Shown: one piece after another, positions 43,985-54,058 of the stretch | Layout: the number at the start of each line of letters is the position of its first letter | Numbering within the stretch: position 1 is the first letter of the stretch | Assembly: GCA_026018925.1 (NCBI GenBank) | Contig: JAKSZU010000007.1 | Span: 92,148,328 to 92,212,327, forward strand | Direction of reading: 5' to 3' | DNA length: 64,000 nucleotides | DNA from: Tupaia tana | Lineage: Eukaryota; Chordata; Mammalia; Scandentia; Tupaiidae | Position numbers and translations under genes: made by a program | Notes under the pieces: model-generated | What the model was told of the DNA's origin: nothing | The model's input: the letters and a program-made list of their open reading frames with translations, nothing else | Databases searched by the model: none

Positions 43985-44410
43985 TCTGTCACTCAAGACT
44001 ATGGCACGCTGGCCAGTACCTTTACCCTTCTATGGGCAGAAGGATCTACTCATTATTTCCTTGGGACAAATTCCTTCATGTTATACACCTTTGCCCAGAC
44101 ATTTTTCCTATCTGAATGCCCTTCATCTCATCCAATCTGTTCAAGAACCAATTCAATGCTCTCTTCTCTTCAGTGAACCCTTCCACATTCACTGCTCCAC
44201 AATTCTTCCCTTGAGTGTTACTGCCATTTAGTATGTAAGTACTTACTACTATGACAAATGTACTGTTCTCCTGTACAGTACACTCAGACATTTGTGTGTT
44301 TATGCCATATTACTGCCAACCAAAATGCAAAGTCCTTGAAGGTATCATTTCTATGTATTCCTGGCGGTACATTATTGTTAATATAATGGTTACTCAATCA
44401 AGATCTATTT
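43985..44410 (+). mobile_element. L2-like LINE fragment
   Basis: TCTGAATGCCCTTCATCTC, GTGAACCCTTCCACATTCAC and CAAAGTCCTTGAAGGTATC resemble L2 C-terminal and 3' parts. Confidence 0.5.
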
Positions 44411-44416
44411 AGTCAG

Positions 44417-44655
44417 GCCAACCAGTGCTGTAGTGGTTAGGGTGGCTGGATCCCATATAGCTAACTGCACAATCTGAGTCCTTGATCTAGTGGCTTGAGG
44501 AACATGTCAGACACATGCATGTGTGCATGTGTGCTCAAATCCAAAGAGAGGTGGAAAGGAGGATTGTGGTATGGCCATCCCCCAGAGGGTTGTGTTCTCA
44601 TTTTCTCTCTTTCTGTTTCTCTCCAGTGAATACACATGCCCTACAGCAAACTGTA
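44417..44655 (+). mobile_element. D-SINE
   Basis: AGGCCAACCAGTGCTGTAG head, ACATGCATGTGTGCATGTG body, end ACATGCCCTACAGCAAAC. Confidence 0.8.
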
Positions 44656-44682
44656 GGGAGGAGGAGTTAGGAAGGTCTTGGA

Positions 44683-44924
44683 GGGGCCAGCAGGTGGCAT
44701 GGTGGTTAAGGCATGAGACTCCCCCATGGTCAATCATGGTTCAAGGCCCAGACTTGGCAACTTGAAAATCATGCTGGGCTCATATGCATGTGTACCCAAA
44801 ATCACAAGAGGAGAATTAACTGCAGCATAGCCATCCTCTAGGGGGTGATTTTACTTTCCCTCTTTCTATCTGTCTCTGGCAAGCACACATGCCCTAAGGC
44901 AAAAGCTAAAAAAAAAAAAAAAAA
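44683..44924 (+). mobile_element. L-SINE, older copy
   Basis: GGGGCCAGCAGGTGGCATGG head; some of the body after GAGAGGAGAA is missing; end ATGCCCTAAGGCAAAAGC. Confidence 0.85.
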
Positions 44925-44939
44925 ACAAAAACACTTCAG

Positions 44940-45170
44940 CCCATGGCATGCTTTTAAGGGGGTTGGGTCCTACATGGCTAACTGCATGGTTGAGTTCAGC
45001 ACTCAACGGCTTGAAAAACACACCAGGCATGCATACATGCATGCCCAAAATCTCAATCTCATCCTGAAAGGAGATGGATTGAGGCATGGCCATCTCCCTT
45101 GGGGAGTGGTTTCTCTCTCTCTTTCTCTCTCTTTCCAGAATGTGTGTGCATAGCTTAACTTAAAAAAAAA
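44940..45170 (+). mobile_element. D-SINE, diverged
   Basis: The head is poor; CACACCAGGCATGCATACATG and ATGGATTGAGGCATGGCC are clear. Confidence 0.65.
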
Positions 45171-45250
45171 GTCTTTTTAAGGAAAAAAAATAGCAAAAGA
45201 GGAAAGAGAGGGATATCCTCAGGATCTACTAAGTGAGTAGCGTCTTAAAC

Positions 45251-45455
45251 ATTTTTCTTTTTTCTAATAATTATTTTATTTTATTTTATTTATTTATTCA
45301 TTTATTTGTTAATTTGACCAGAGAGAGACAGAGGTTGAGAGTGAGAGAGAGAGGAAGTGAGAAAGCAAGCCACCAGATTCAGGACTCAAACCCTGGCCGG
45401 CCATGTGGGAGTGTCCAGCGCCTTAACCACCACGCCACCTGCTGATCCCAGTTAA
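45251..45455 (-). mobile_element. S-SINE, 13-bp TSD
   Basis: TAGCGTCTTAAAC (45238-45250) against TAGTGTCTTAAAC (45456-45468). Confidence 0.92.
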
Positions 45456-45507
45456 TAGTGTCTTAAACTCAAGCTCTTATCAGTGGTCTGAATCCTTCAG
45501 TTATTTT

Positions 45508-45732
45508 TTTTAAGAGAGATTTTTGCTATAGGACACGTGCACTCACCAGAGAAACAGAAAGCGAGAAATCACCCCCAGGGGGGATGGCCATGCCGCAATA
45601 CCTTCTCTTGGGATCTTGGGCACACACTCACAAGTGCCCAGCATGAGTTTTAAGTCGCCAAGTCCAGAACTTGTACCCCAGTCGAGTACATGGGAGTGCA
45701 GCAAGGTAACCATCATGCCCTCTACTGGTCCC
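45508..45732 (-). mobile_element. L-SINE, 14-bp TSD
   Basis: Exact CCTTCAGTTATTTT at 45494-45507 and 45733-45746. Slightly short body. Confidence 0.93.
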
Positions 45733-45749
45733 CCTTCAGTTATTTTAGA

Positions 45750-46605
45750 GTACAATTTGTATTCCTCAATGGTTTCCTATTACTTAAAATAAAAACCCTA
45801 TAGAATCTAGTCATTACCGTCCCCTCCTTCTTAATCTCCTATCATATTCTTCTGCTACTCTCTCTAATCCCTAAGAGGGCTTGCTCTTTGCTCCATACAC
45901 CCTGGCTTCCTGGGCCAGCTCATTCCCACCTTAGAATCTTTCTACTTGTAGCTTTCTCTGCCTTCCCCTTGATCTTCCCATGGCTGCTCCCTCCTTGTAG
46001 TTCAAATCACAAACCAAATATCGCTTTCTCAGAAATGCCTTACCTGACAATCCTAGGAGAAGTTGTACTCCTCTCCTCCCACTACTTCATACCATACTGA
46101 ACTATTTTCTTAACCCCAGTTAAAATTATTCTGTTGATATGTTTACTACTTGGCTCTCCCATGTAGCATAACTCCACAAAGACAAGGAGTTGATGGGACC
46201 AGCAGTTAGCATAATGGCTATGTCGGTGGACTCCCATGTAGTCAACTGCGGTTCAGATCCCAGACCTGGTGGCTTAAACTCGCGACAGGCACGTGTGTGT
46301 GCATGCCCAAGATACCGAGAGGAGAATGGAGGAGAGGGGATTGCAGCTTGGCCATCCCCCCTGGGGGGTAATTTCTCACTTCCTGTCTCTCTGCCTATCT
46401 CTGTCTTTCTGGTGAGCGCACACGCCCTATAAAAACGATGGATAATTGGTATGTCCCTCCAACGATATGTTACATGGTGACAATTCATTAAAAAGAAAAA
46501 AAAAAAAAAAAAAAAAAACAAGGAGTTAGTCTTGTTGACCACTGTAACCCAGTGCCCAGAATACTACCTGGCACGCAGAAGAAGGCAGTCAATAAATATC
46601 AGCCA
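45750..46605 (+). mobile_element. L2 LINE 3' end split by an L-SINE
   Basis: AACCCTATAGAATCTAGTCA, CTTTCTCAGAAATGCCTTAC and AACTCCACAAAGACAAGGAG, continuing after the SINE with CCCAGTGCCCAGAATACTAC and CAGTCAATAAATATCAG. Confidence 0.8.
46192..46517 (+). mobile_element. L-SINE carrying extra 3' DNA
   Basis: The SINE body ends at CACGCCCTATAA (46434). About 55 non-SINE bases follow (46435-46489), then an A tail and the TSD ACAAGGAGTT (46182-46191 and 46518-46527). The extra DNA is inside the TSDs. Confidence 0.9.
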
Positions 46606-46608
46606 GAA

Positions 46609-46765
46609 TGGCCCCACAGCCGAGTGGTTAAGGGAGCTGGATTCCACATGGTCACTCACAGTTCAAATCCCAGCCCTGCCCCATGAGAGGCAGTTGCTCA
46701 CTCGCTCGCTCTCTCTTTCTCTCAGCATGTGCACATATCCTCTGGCAAAGTTGTAAAAATAAGCA
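46609..46765 (+). mobile_element. Short D-type SINE
   Basis: GGCCCCACAGCCGAGTGGTT head, GTTCAAATCCCAGCCCTG, short CT stretch, end ATATCCTCTGGCAAAG. Its CCGAGTGGTTAAGG is close to a tRNA-Ser-like D-arm. Confidence 0.75.
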
Positions 46766-46838
46766 AATATCAATCCAAAAAGAATGACTTTGTTTCCTTT
46801 CAACTAATATCATAATTTTCAAGAGTATGAACATCTTT

Positions 46839-47086
46839 GGGAACCAGCAGTTAGCGTAATGGCTATGTCGTTGGACTCCCACGTAGTCAACCACGGTTCA
46901 TGTCCCGGACCCGGTGGCTTAAAACTCACACCGGGCGCGTGTGCGTACGTGCCCAAGATCCCGAGAGGAGAATGGAGAAGGGATTGCGGCGTGACCATCC
47001 CCCCTGGGGGGTGATTTCTCACTTTCTGTCTGTCTGTCTGGCAAGTGCATGCGCCCTATAGTGAAAAACCTCTCCAAAAAAAAAAA
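46839..47086 (+). mobile_element. L-SINE, 14-bp TSD
   Basis: Young; AAGAGTATGAACAT at 46821-46834 and 47087-47100. Confidence 0.94.
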
Positions 47087-47100
47087 AAGAGTATGAACAT

Positions 47101-47422
47101 TTTTTTCTACCACTTTTTCATCTCCCACAGCATCTAACAGACTAAATGAACACCTTGAACACCTTTGCAGTTACATCCTTAAGTCAACAAATATTAAGTA
47201 TCTACTCTAAAGCTGGGTATTGGGCTAGATATCATTCTAATATCTTACTTTTTCAACTTATCATGTTCATCCATAGATATTCCAAAAGGTCCAACACTTG
47301 CTCGTTAGCTGAAGAAGCCCTGACGCCTCCTTTCCAGTCTGACGACCTTACTTGACTGACTAATAAAACGCCACAAGTTACAGCTACCTGCAAAGTACCA
47401 CATAAATATCAAGAGACCACTC
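47101..47422. other. Unassigned
   Basis: 47170-47250 (CAACAAATATTAAGTATCTA) recalls the start of several old mammalian repeats; no firm identity. Confidence 0.35.
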
Positions 47423-47692
47423 AGGGGCTGTGCTGGTTGAGGCAGCTGAATTCCATATAGCCGACAGTGCAGCTCGAAAAACTGGTGGACTGAAAAATAC
47501 TGAAAAATACATGGGGCACGAGTACGCATGTGCCCAAAATCCCAAGAGGAGAACAAAAGAGCGGAGACTGTGGTGTGACAATACCCCCGAGAAGTGCCTT
47601 TTCACGCTCCCCCCGTAAACCCCCCCCCAGTTCCCATCTCGATCCATCGAGTGCATGTGGATTCTAGCAAATTTAAAAAACAAAATTAAAAT
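47423..47692 (+). mobile_element. D-SINE
   Basis: GGGGCTGTGCTGGTTGAGGC head; a small duplication (ACTGAAAAAT twice, about 47490-47510); end GATTCTAGCAAATTTAAAA. Confidence 0.75.
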
Positions 47693-47875
47693 GGGGCCAG
47701 CAGATGGCATGGGGGTTAAAGTACTGAACTCCCACATAGCCGACCACAGTGTAAGTCTTGGACCTAGAGGCTTTCTCTCTCTCTCTCTCAGCACACACGT
47801 CCTATAGCAAATTTAAAAACAACAATAATAATAATAATAAATAAAATTAAACAAATAATTATTTTTAAAATAAAT
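47693..47875 (+). mobile_element. S-SINE
   Basis: GGGGCCAGCAGATGGCATGG head, short CT run, CGTCCTATAGCAAATTTAAA, AT-rich end. Confidence 0.88.
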
Positions 47876-47969
47876 AAGAAACCACACAAAGAACTTTTCT
47901 GTTTAACTACATGTCAAACTCTCGTTTATTATTGTTCTTCAAGGCAGTATTTTTTAAAAAACAAAAACA

Positions 47970-48455
47970 AAAAACATTTCTGAGAAATATAGAGACATTT
48001 GAATATGGACTAAGAAATTTCTTCAGGGGTAATAATGGTATGATAGTTGCATAGTAGTCTTTATTCTAGAGGGTTTATACACCTGCAGCCTATCAAATAG
48101 TTCAGAAAACAATAATTTTTAAAAGAATTATATATTTAATTTTATTTATTCATTCATTTATTTTAATTTGACCAGAGAGAGACATACACACAGAGAGAGG
48201 GAAAGTGAGAAAGCAAGACACCAGATCCAGGACTCGAACCATGATTGGCCATGTGGGAGTGTCTAGCACCCTAACCACCATGCCACCTGCTGGCCCCCAG
48301 AAAACAATGATTTTTGATACACAGATAAAGATATCAGTAGCTTTGTAAGTGAAACAAAGCAAACAGTTAACAACTTTTTAAATACAGGTGAAAGGTATGA
48401 AAATTTATTAGATTCACTTTTCTGTGTGTTTGAAATTTTTCCTAAGTATATTATT
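47970..48455 (+). mobile_element. Ancient L1-type 3' UTR-like repeat
   Basis: ACATTTGAATATGGACTAAG, GGTATGATAGTTGCATAGTA and, after an S-SINE, GTGTGTTTGAAATTTTTCC. Family not certain. Confidence 0.45.
48114..48297 (-). mobile_element. S-SINE, 11-bp TSD
   Basis: Exact CAGAAAACAAT at 48103-48113 and 48298-48308. Confidence 0.93.
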
Positions 48456-48475
48456 ACATGCACTTTTCCCTTTCT

Positions 48476-48717
48476 TTGAGAGAGAGAGATTTTTGCTATA
48501 GGGCACACACACTAGCTGGAGAGACAGAGACAGACAGAAAGCAAGAAATCACCCCCGGGGGTGTGGCCACGTCACAATCCCTTCTCCATTCTCGGGATCT
48601 TGGGCACGCACACACAGACACCCGGCGTGAGTTTTTAAACTGTCAGGTCTGGGACTCGATCCACAGTCAGCCTCATGGGAGTCCAGTGACGTAACTGTTA
48701 CGCCATCTATTGGTCCC
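48476..48717 (-). mobile_element. L-SINE in the tail of a D-SINE
   Basis: Complete; ends GGTCCC at 48717. It lies in the T-rich tail of the D-SINE that ends at 48868. Confidence 0.88.
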
Positions 48718-48729
48718 TACACTTTCTTT

Positions 48730-48868
48730 TTTAAGATTTTATTTATTTATTGAAGTTGCCAGAGGGCAGGTGTGCTCATCAAAAACAGGGAGGGAGAGAA
48801 GGAGGATGGGAGAGAGAGCAAGAGAGCCAGCCCTGTGCTGTATACATGGCTTCGTGGGCCAGCCCTAT
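48730..48868 (-). mobile_element. D-SINE, short
   Basis: Tail AAGTTGCCAGAGGGCAGGTG; head ending GGGCCAGCCC. ATTACATGC lies at 48452-48460 and just after 48864, so both SINEs sit inside the older TSD. Confidence 0.7.
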
Positions 48869-49480
48869 TACATGCGTCTTTTTCTGGCTGTAACTAACTT
48901 GGTTGGTCTTCACAAGCTTTAACATGTAAATAAACCGAAAGCGATCCTGTAGAGTATCACTAGGAACTGACCCACTGAAACAAGAAATACTGACAAATAA
49001 GGTAAGGAACAAGGAAAACCTATCCAAGGCAGAGACAACTTCCAGCCTAACCTAGCTCAGGTTCCTTCCTCTAAAGCAGTCTCCGGCTCAGAGGAAAAAG
49101 ACACCATTATTTTGGAACCCCGAGGAGAAACACCGTATCTTGGAACCCCGCTGCTAGAAGGCAGATGTTCAGTACAACATACACAGACGGATAACCACAC
49201 GACAGAACTGCAGTGACAATACATATAAACACAGCTTTCTACAATCATGAGCATTCTGAAAATACAACTTGGTTATTATTGCTGTTGTTACTTTAGTAGA
49301 CATTAAAACAGAGTGTCACAACCACCAATATAATCATTGATCCATCCTAGGAGTATCAGTGGATGACAAAACCATTTAGTCGGAAAACAGGATAGTAACA
49401 CTAGTTCAGTGGCCCCACAGATCACTTATGAAGAGCAATAGGTAGCTTTTTACAATGGAAAGCTCGAACTTACATCAACC
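48869..49480. other. Unassigned
   Basis: Contains two TTGGAACCCCG units about 30 bases apart (49109-49150). No exon is supported. Confidence 0.35.
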
Positions 49481-49655
49481 GTAATGTGACAGGCTGACAT
49501 GTGCCTCCCAATATGACACGAGGGGAAGTACACAGTATTATCTATGCATATTTCTTACCAAAAATTGTTTATCCTGAACCTAAGCACAAGAAAACAATCA
49601 GACAAATCCAATTTATGAAACATACTGGCCTGAATTCTTTAAAAGAAAATGCTAT

Positions 49656-49658
<3 letters not shown>

Positions 49659-49688
<30 letters not shown>
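49659..49688. repeat. (CA)n microsatellite
   Basis: About 15 CA units. Confidence 0.95.
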
Positions 49689-49691
<3 letters not shown>

Positions 49692-49708
49692 AAGAATGGG
49701 CTGTTCCA

Positions 49709-49845
49709 GATCAGGAGTCTACAAACTACACGCACATTCTTTTAAGTATTGTTTATGGCCACCTTTCCCTTGCAAGAGACAGTATGGCCCACAAAGCCGA
49801 AAATACTACCTGGGTCTTTACAGAAAAAGTCTGCTGACCTATAAG
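49709..49845. mobile_element. hAT-Charlie-like short transposon
   Basis: The ends are imperfect inverted repeats: CAGGAGTCTACAAACT at the left, and AGGTCAGCAGACTTTTTC on the minus strand from the right. Confidence 0.55.
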
Positions 49846-49980
49846 AGATGAAAAGACATATGACAACCAAATGTCAACATGAGATCCTTAAAGTGGATTC
49901 AGAAGTGAGGGGGAAGTTATAAAGAATATTTATGTAATAACTGGGAAATTAGAATATACACTGATATTAGATACTACTGT

Positions 49981-50516
49981 GGGACCAGCAGATGACATAA
50001 TGGTTACAATACTGGACTCCAAGGTGGTTGACCATGGTTCGAGTTCCAGACCCAGCAGCTTAAAACTGACACCACAGGACCAGCAGTTGGTGTAATGGCT
50101 GAATCACTGGACTCCTATGTAGTCAACCACGATTTGAGTCCCGGACCCGGTGACTTAAACTCACGCTGGTTGTGTGTGTGCGTGCATGCCCAAGATCCTG
50201 AGAGGAGAATGGAGGAGAAGGGATTGCGTGTGACCATCCCTCCTGGGGGGTGATTCCTCGCTTTCTGCCTCTCTGTCTCTCTCTTTCTGGTGAGTGCACG
50301 CACCCTATAGCAAAAACCTCTCCCCCTCAAAAAAAAACAAACAAAAAACAAAAACAAAAACTCACACCAGGTGTGTGCATACGTGCCCAAAATTCTAAGA
50401 GGAGAAGGGATTGCAGCATGGCCATCCCCCCTGGGGCTGATTTCTTGCATTCTGGCTCTCTGTTGAGCGTTCATGCCCTGTGGCAAAAAGAAAATCTCTC
50501 TCCAAAAGAAAAAAAA
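49981..50516 (+). mobile_element. L-SINE (outer) split by another L-SINE
   Basis: Head at 49981-50074, body and tail at 50357-50516. Outer TSD AGATACTACTGT (49969-49980) against AGATACTGCTGT (50517-50528). Confidence 0.93.
50075..50356 (+). mobile_element. L-SINE (inner)
   Basis: Complete copy inside the outer SINE. TSD AAAACTGACACCA (50062-50074) against AAAACTCACACCA (50357-50369). Confidence 0.93.
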
Positions 50517-50783
50517 AGATACTGCTGTATCAGTATTGAACACTGAAATATTTAAGAGTGATAGGTTATGGTTTATATAACTTACTTTTAAATGTTTCTG
50601 CCCCCCAAAAAAGGACAGGTAAAGTAAATGTACCCAAATATTAACAACTGTGAATCTCAGTCAGTAGTTCTCAAACTTTTTCACCTCGAGACTCCACTTC
50701 TTAAAAACTACTGAAGACCTCAAAGAGTTTTTGTTTATATGTATTACAGCTAATATATTTATTATGTAAGGGATTAGAACTGA

Positions 50784-51043
50784 GGGCAGGAGGTGTTATA
50801 ATGGGTAAGGCACTGGACTCCCACATAGCTGACCACAGTTTGAGTCCCAGACCTGATGGCTTGAAACTCACGCCAGCACATGTGAGTGCATGCCCAAAAT
50901 CCTGAGAGGAGAATGGAGAAGAAACTACAGCATGGCCAACCCCCCTGGAAGGGAGAGGTGATTTCTCGCTTTCTATCTCTCTGTCTCTCTGGCAAGCATA
51001 CACACCCTATAGCAAAAAATCTCTCTTTCTCAAAAAAAGAAAA
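50784..51043 (+). mobile_element. L-SINE in the hAT fossil
   Basis: GGGCAGGAGGTGTTATAATG head and complete body; end ACACCCTATAGCAAAAAATC. Confidence 0.88.
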
Positions 51044-51059
51044 ATAGATGTAACGTCCA

Positions 51060-51312
51060 GGGCAGCTCCAGGGCCTGGATGGTGGTTAAGGCAACCAGAA
51101 CCCACATAGCTGATTGTATAGCTGAAGTCACAGACCTGTAGCTTGAGAAACACGTCAGGAATGTGTGCATGCACGGCAAAAATCCTGAAAGGATGAAGAG
51201 ATGGAGAAGAAGGAATTGCAAGGTGACCATTCCCCATAGGGGTGCTTTCTCCTCTCTCTGCCTCTGATGAGCACACACACACACTCTGGCAAAAACAAAA
51301 CAAAACAAAAAC
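51060..51312 (+). mobile_element. D-SINE in the hAT fossil
   Basis: CAGCTCCAGGGCCTGGATGG head; AATCCTGAAAGGATGAAGAG body; end ACACTCTGGCAAAAAC. Confidence 0.78.
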
Positions 51313-51352
51313 TGTATTTTCCAAAAACAAAAAATTAGTAAGAGCGATACTA

Positions 51353-51555
51353 GGGGGGCTAGCAGGTAACATGGTGATTAAGGCACTGTACTTCCACATG
51401 GCTAACCATGGTTCGAGTCCCAGACCTGGCAGCTAGCTTTCTTACTTTCCCTATTCTCTGTCTCTGTCTCTATCTGGTGAGCGTATATGCCCTATATCAA
51501 AATTTAAAATAATAATAATATTATTAAATTAAGTTAAATAATTCTTTAAAAAAGA
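51353..51555 (+). mobile_element. S-SINE in the hAT fossil
   Basis: GGGCTAGCAGGTAACATGGT head, CT stretch, GAGCGTATATGCCCTATATC (an L-like end), then an AT-rich tail. Confidence 0.85.
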
Positions 51556-51670
51556 AAAAAGGAGTGTCATTGGTCCTACACTTGCAAATCTCTTTAATGT
51601 CTATTGCTATACTCATATTTGCCTCTGTATTCAACTGTTGCAATATAATGGTTTTTTTAAAAGTATCTGA

Positions 51671-51927
51671 AGAGGAACCAGCAGTTAGCGTAATGGCTAT
51701 GTCGCTGGACTCCCATGTAGTCGACCGTGGTTCGCGTCCCGGACCCAGTGGCTTAAAACTCACGCCGGGTGCGTGTGCATGCGTGCCCAAGATCCCGAGA
51801 GGAGAATGGAGGAGAAGGGACTGTGGCGTGGCCATCCCCCCGGGGGGTGATTTCTTGCTTTCTGTCTGTCTGTCTCTGTCTGTCTGGCGAGCGCACATGC
51901 CCTATAGCAAAAACCTCTCCAAAAAAT
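51671..51927 (+). mobile_element. L-SINE, young
   Basis: AAAGTATCTGA on both sides (51660-51670 and 51928-51938). Confidence 0.93.
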
Positions 51928-51956
51928 AAAGTATCTGACGAAAACCCAACCATATA

Positions 51957-52305
51957 CTATAGGTACAGTATCTGTGGGGTAGTTCCAGAACACCCTCAGA
52001 CAGTAAAATACAAGTATGCTCAAATCCCTTACATAAAATAGCAAGTACAGGGGCTGGCAGGTGGCATTGTGGTTAAGGGTGCTGGACTCCCATATGGCCA
52101 ACTGCGGTTCGAGTCCCAGACCTGGCGGCTTGCTTTCTCATTTTCTCTCTCTCTCTCTCTCTCACTCTCACCCTGTCTCTGTCTCTGTCAAATTTAACAA
52201 ATCAATAAAGTTAAATAAAATAATTAGAAAAAAAAATATGTTATAAAAACAAAAGCAAGTACAGTTGTATCCATGGAAGCAAAACCTGCAGATACAGAGA
52301 GTAAA
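51957..52305. mobile_element. Tigger/MER2-like transposon, split
   Basis: TACAGTATCTGTGGGGTAG at the left; GGAAGCAAAACCTGCAGATA at the right after an S-SINE. Shorter than the copy at 18183. Confidence 0.55.
52051..52253 (+). mobile_element. S-SINE, 11-bp TSD, with 3' tag
   Basis: Exact AGCAAGTACAG at 52040-52050 and 52254-52264. The A tail is followed by TGTTATAAAAACAAA before the TSD. Confidence 0.93.
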
Positions 52306-52954
52306 TTGTATTTGGAAAGAGAGTAATAACCTTTTAAATGATTAGAAATATTTTTCTTTGATACTAAAGATTAGATGCAATGTGGAATCTGAAGCTATAT
52401 AAATGAATTTTTCACACTGTTTTATACAGAAATCCTTTGGTCTACTTTGAATGCAAAGAATGTTTCGTAAAAGTATGCAGTATTTATTTGGGAAGTATGA
52501 ATTCACTAGGTTGACAAACATGTAGGTCTTCTAAACAGTTTACTGTATGATATCCAAAATTCACTTGTTAATATCACCACCAATCTCATCAAAAAAGTCT
52601 AAGTATTGGGAAGGTGCCAAGTTCACCATGGCAAATAAAAGTTATTCACAATCCAATTTTTGCCCGAAAGCACAAATTTTATCATTGCAGTAAATACTAC
52701 CCATCAGTTGTTTCCCAGGAACCGACAAGTTTCACTTCATTTATGTTCAAGAAAATGTCAGTCAAATACCTAAGTCTGAATAATCAGTTTGTCTGCCAAC
52801 CATTCTTTCAAGTAAAAATTATATTTCATGAAAAAAGAAGGCTAGTTTAGCTCGTAACTCAATCATACTACTGCTTTCCCTTGGTATAACCAATGTTCCT
52901 TGATATGCAGAGGGGTGCTTCATTTGACTGTCCCATCACACAGAGTAAGATGCA

Positions 52955-53099
52955 TACTCCCACATGGCCAACCACAGTTGGAGTCCTGGACCTGGTGGCT
53001 TGCTTTCTCATTTTCTCTTTCTCTCTCTCTCTCATTCTGTCCCTCTCTGGTCAAATTAAAATAAATAAATAAAGTTAAATAATTATTTAAAAAAAAAAA
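52955..53099 (+). mobile_element. 5'-truncated S-SINE
   Basis: Begins at ACTCCCACATGGCCAACC inside the tRNA head; CT stretch and TCAAATTAAAATAAATAAA end are complete. Confidence 0.85.
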
Positions 53100-53163
53100 C
53101 TATACATCAATTTATACCTAAAATATGTAACAAACATACAATGGTTCTACTTGATGCTACAAA

Positions 53164-53361
53164 CTACAGATATTTTTTAGAACTATTTTATTTAACTTTA
53201 TGTATTTATTTATTTTTAAATTTGACCAGAGAAGGACAGAGAGGGCGGGGGGGGGGGGGGGGGGGGCAGGCAATGAGAAAGCAAGCTACCAGGTCTAAGA
53301 CTCGAACCATGGTTGGCCATGTGGAGTCTGGAACTCTTAAACACCATGCCACCTACCAACC
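53164..53361 (-). mobile_element. S-SINE with G20 run
   Basis: CTACAAAC flanks both sides. The usual GAGAGAGGG region has become a 20-G run (53247-53266). Confidence 0.88.
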
Positions 53362-53423
53362 CTACAAACAAGAGAATTTTTAAAGTAAATTTTTAAATCC
53401 TTAGTTGAGAAATTAACAAATTC

Positions 53424-53614
53424 CTTTTTTTTTTTTTTTTTTTTTTGAGAGGGCTTTTTGCTATAGGCCGCGTGTGCTCGCCAGACAGACAAGAGAGAGA
53501 CAGAAGGACAGAAAGCGAGAAATCACCCCCCGGGGGGATGGCCACACCGCAATCCGTTCTCCTCCATTCTCCTCTTGGGATCTTGGACACACACGCACAT
53601 GCGCCCGGCATGAG
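53424..53614 (-). mobile_element. Headless L-SINE monomer (3' unit of a dimer)
   Basis: Tail and body only, up to GCGCCCGGCATGAG. Its 5' edge meets the A tail of the next monomer. TSD AACAAATTC at 53415-53423. Confidence 0.92.
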
Positions 53615-53886
53615 TTTTTTTTTTTTTTTTTTTGAGAGGTATTTTTTGCTATAGGGCGTGTGCACTCACCAGACAGACAGAGAGAGACAGAGAGATAGAA
53701 AGCGAGGAATCACCCCCCAGGGGGGATGGCCACGCCGCAATCCCTTCTCCTCCATTCTCCTCTCGGGATCTTGGGCACGCACACACACGCGCCCGGCGTG
53801 AGTTTAAACCGTCGGGTCCGGGATTCGAACCGCGGTCGACTACGTGGGAGTCCAGTGACATAGCCATTACGCTAACTGCTGGTCCC
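53615..53886 (-). mobile_element. Full L-SINE monomer (5' unit of a dimer)
   Basis: Complete with intact CpGs; ends GGTCCC at 53886, followed by AACAAATTC (53887-53895), the partner of the TSD on the far side of the headless monomer. Confidence 0.93.
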
Positions 53887-54058
53887 AACAAATTCTAGAT
53901 ACTACTACTACTTTTTTTTTTCTTCCATGAATTGAATTTCCCCACAAGGGGAATTTTACTGAATACTTTATTCTCTCACAAAAAGACCAACTGTAATCAA
54001 ATGAGGTAAACATTCACCTAAGATTTTATTGTCTTCATAATAAAACAAAAGATGAAGT

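Larger units (their letters stand above)
49481..49968 (+). mobile_element. Ancient repeat, unnamed, with insertions
   Basis: CAATCAGACAAATCCAATTT, ACTGGCCTGAATTCTTTAAA and, after a CA run and a small transposon, ACATATGACAACCAAATGTC. Recognisable as old mammalian repeat sequence. Confidence 0.45.
50650..52955 (-). mobile_element. hAT DNA transposon fossil
   Basis: Pieces at 50650-50783, 51556-51670, 51928-51956 and 52306-52955. The minus strand at about 52700-52800 gives a degraded transposase-like stretch, LFRLRYLTDIFLNINEVKL, resembling the C-terminal region of hAT transposases and of the FAM200/ZBED5-type host genes derived from them. Many stops; at least six later insertions. Confidence 0.6.
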
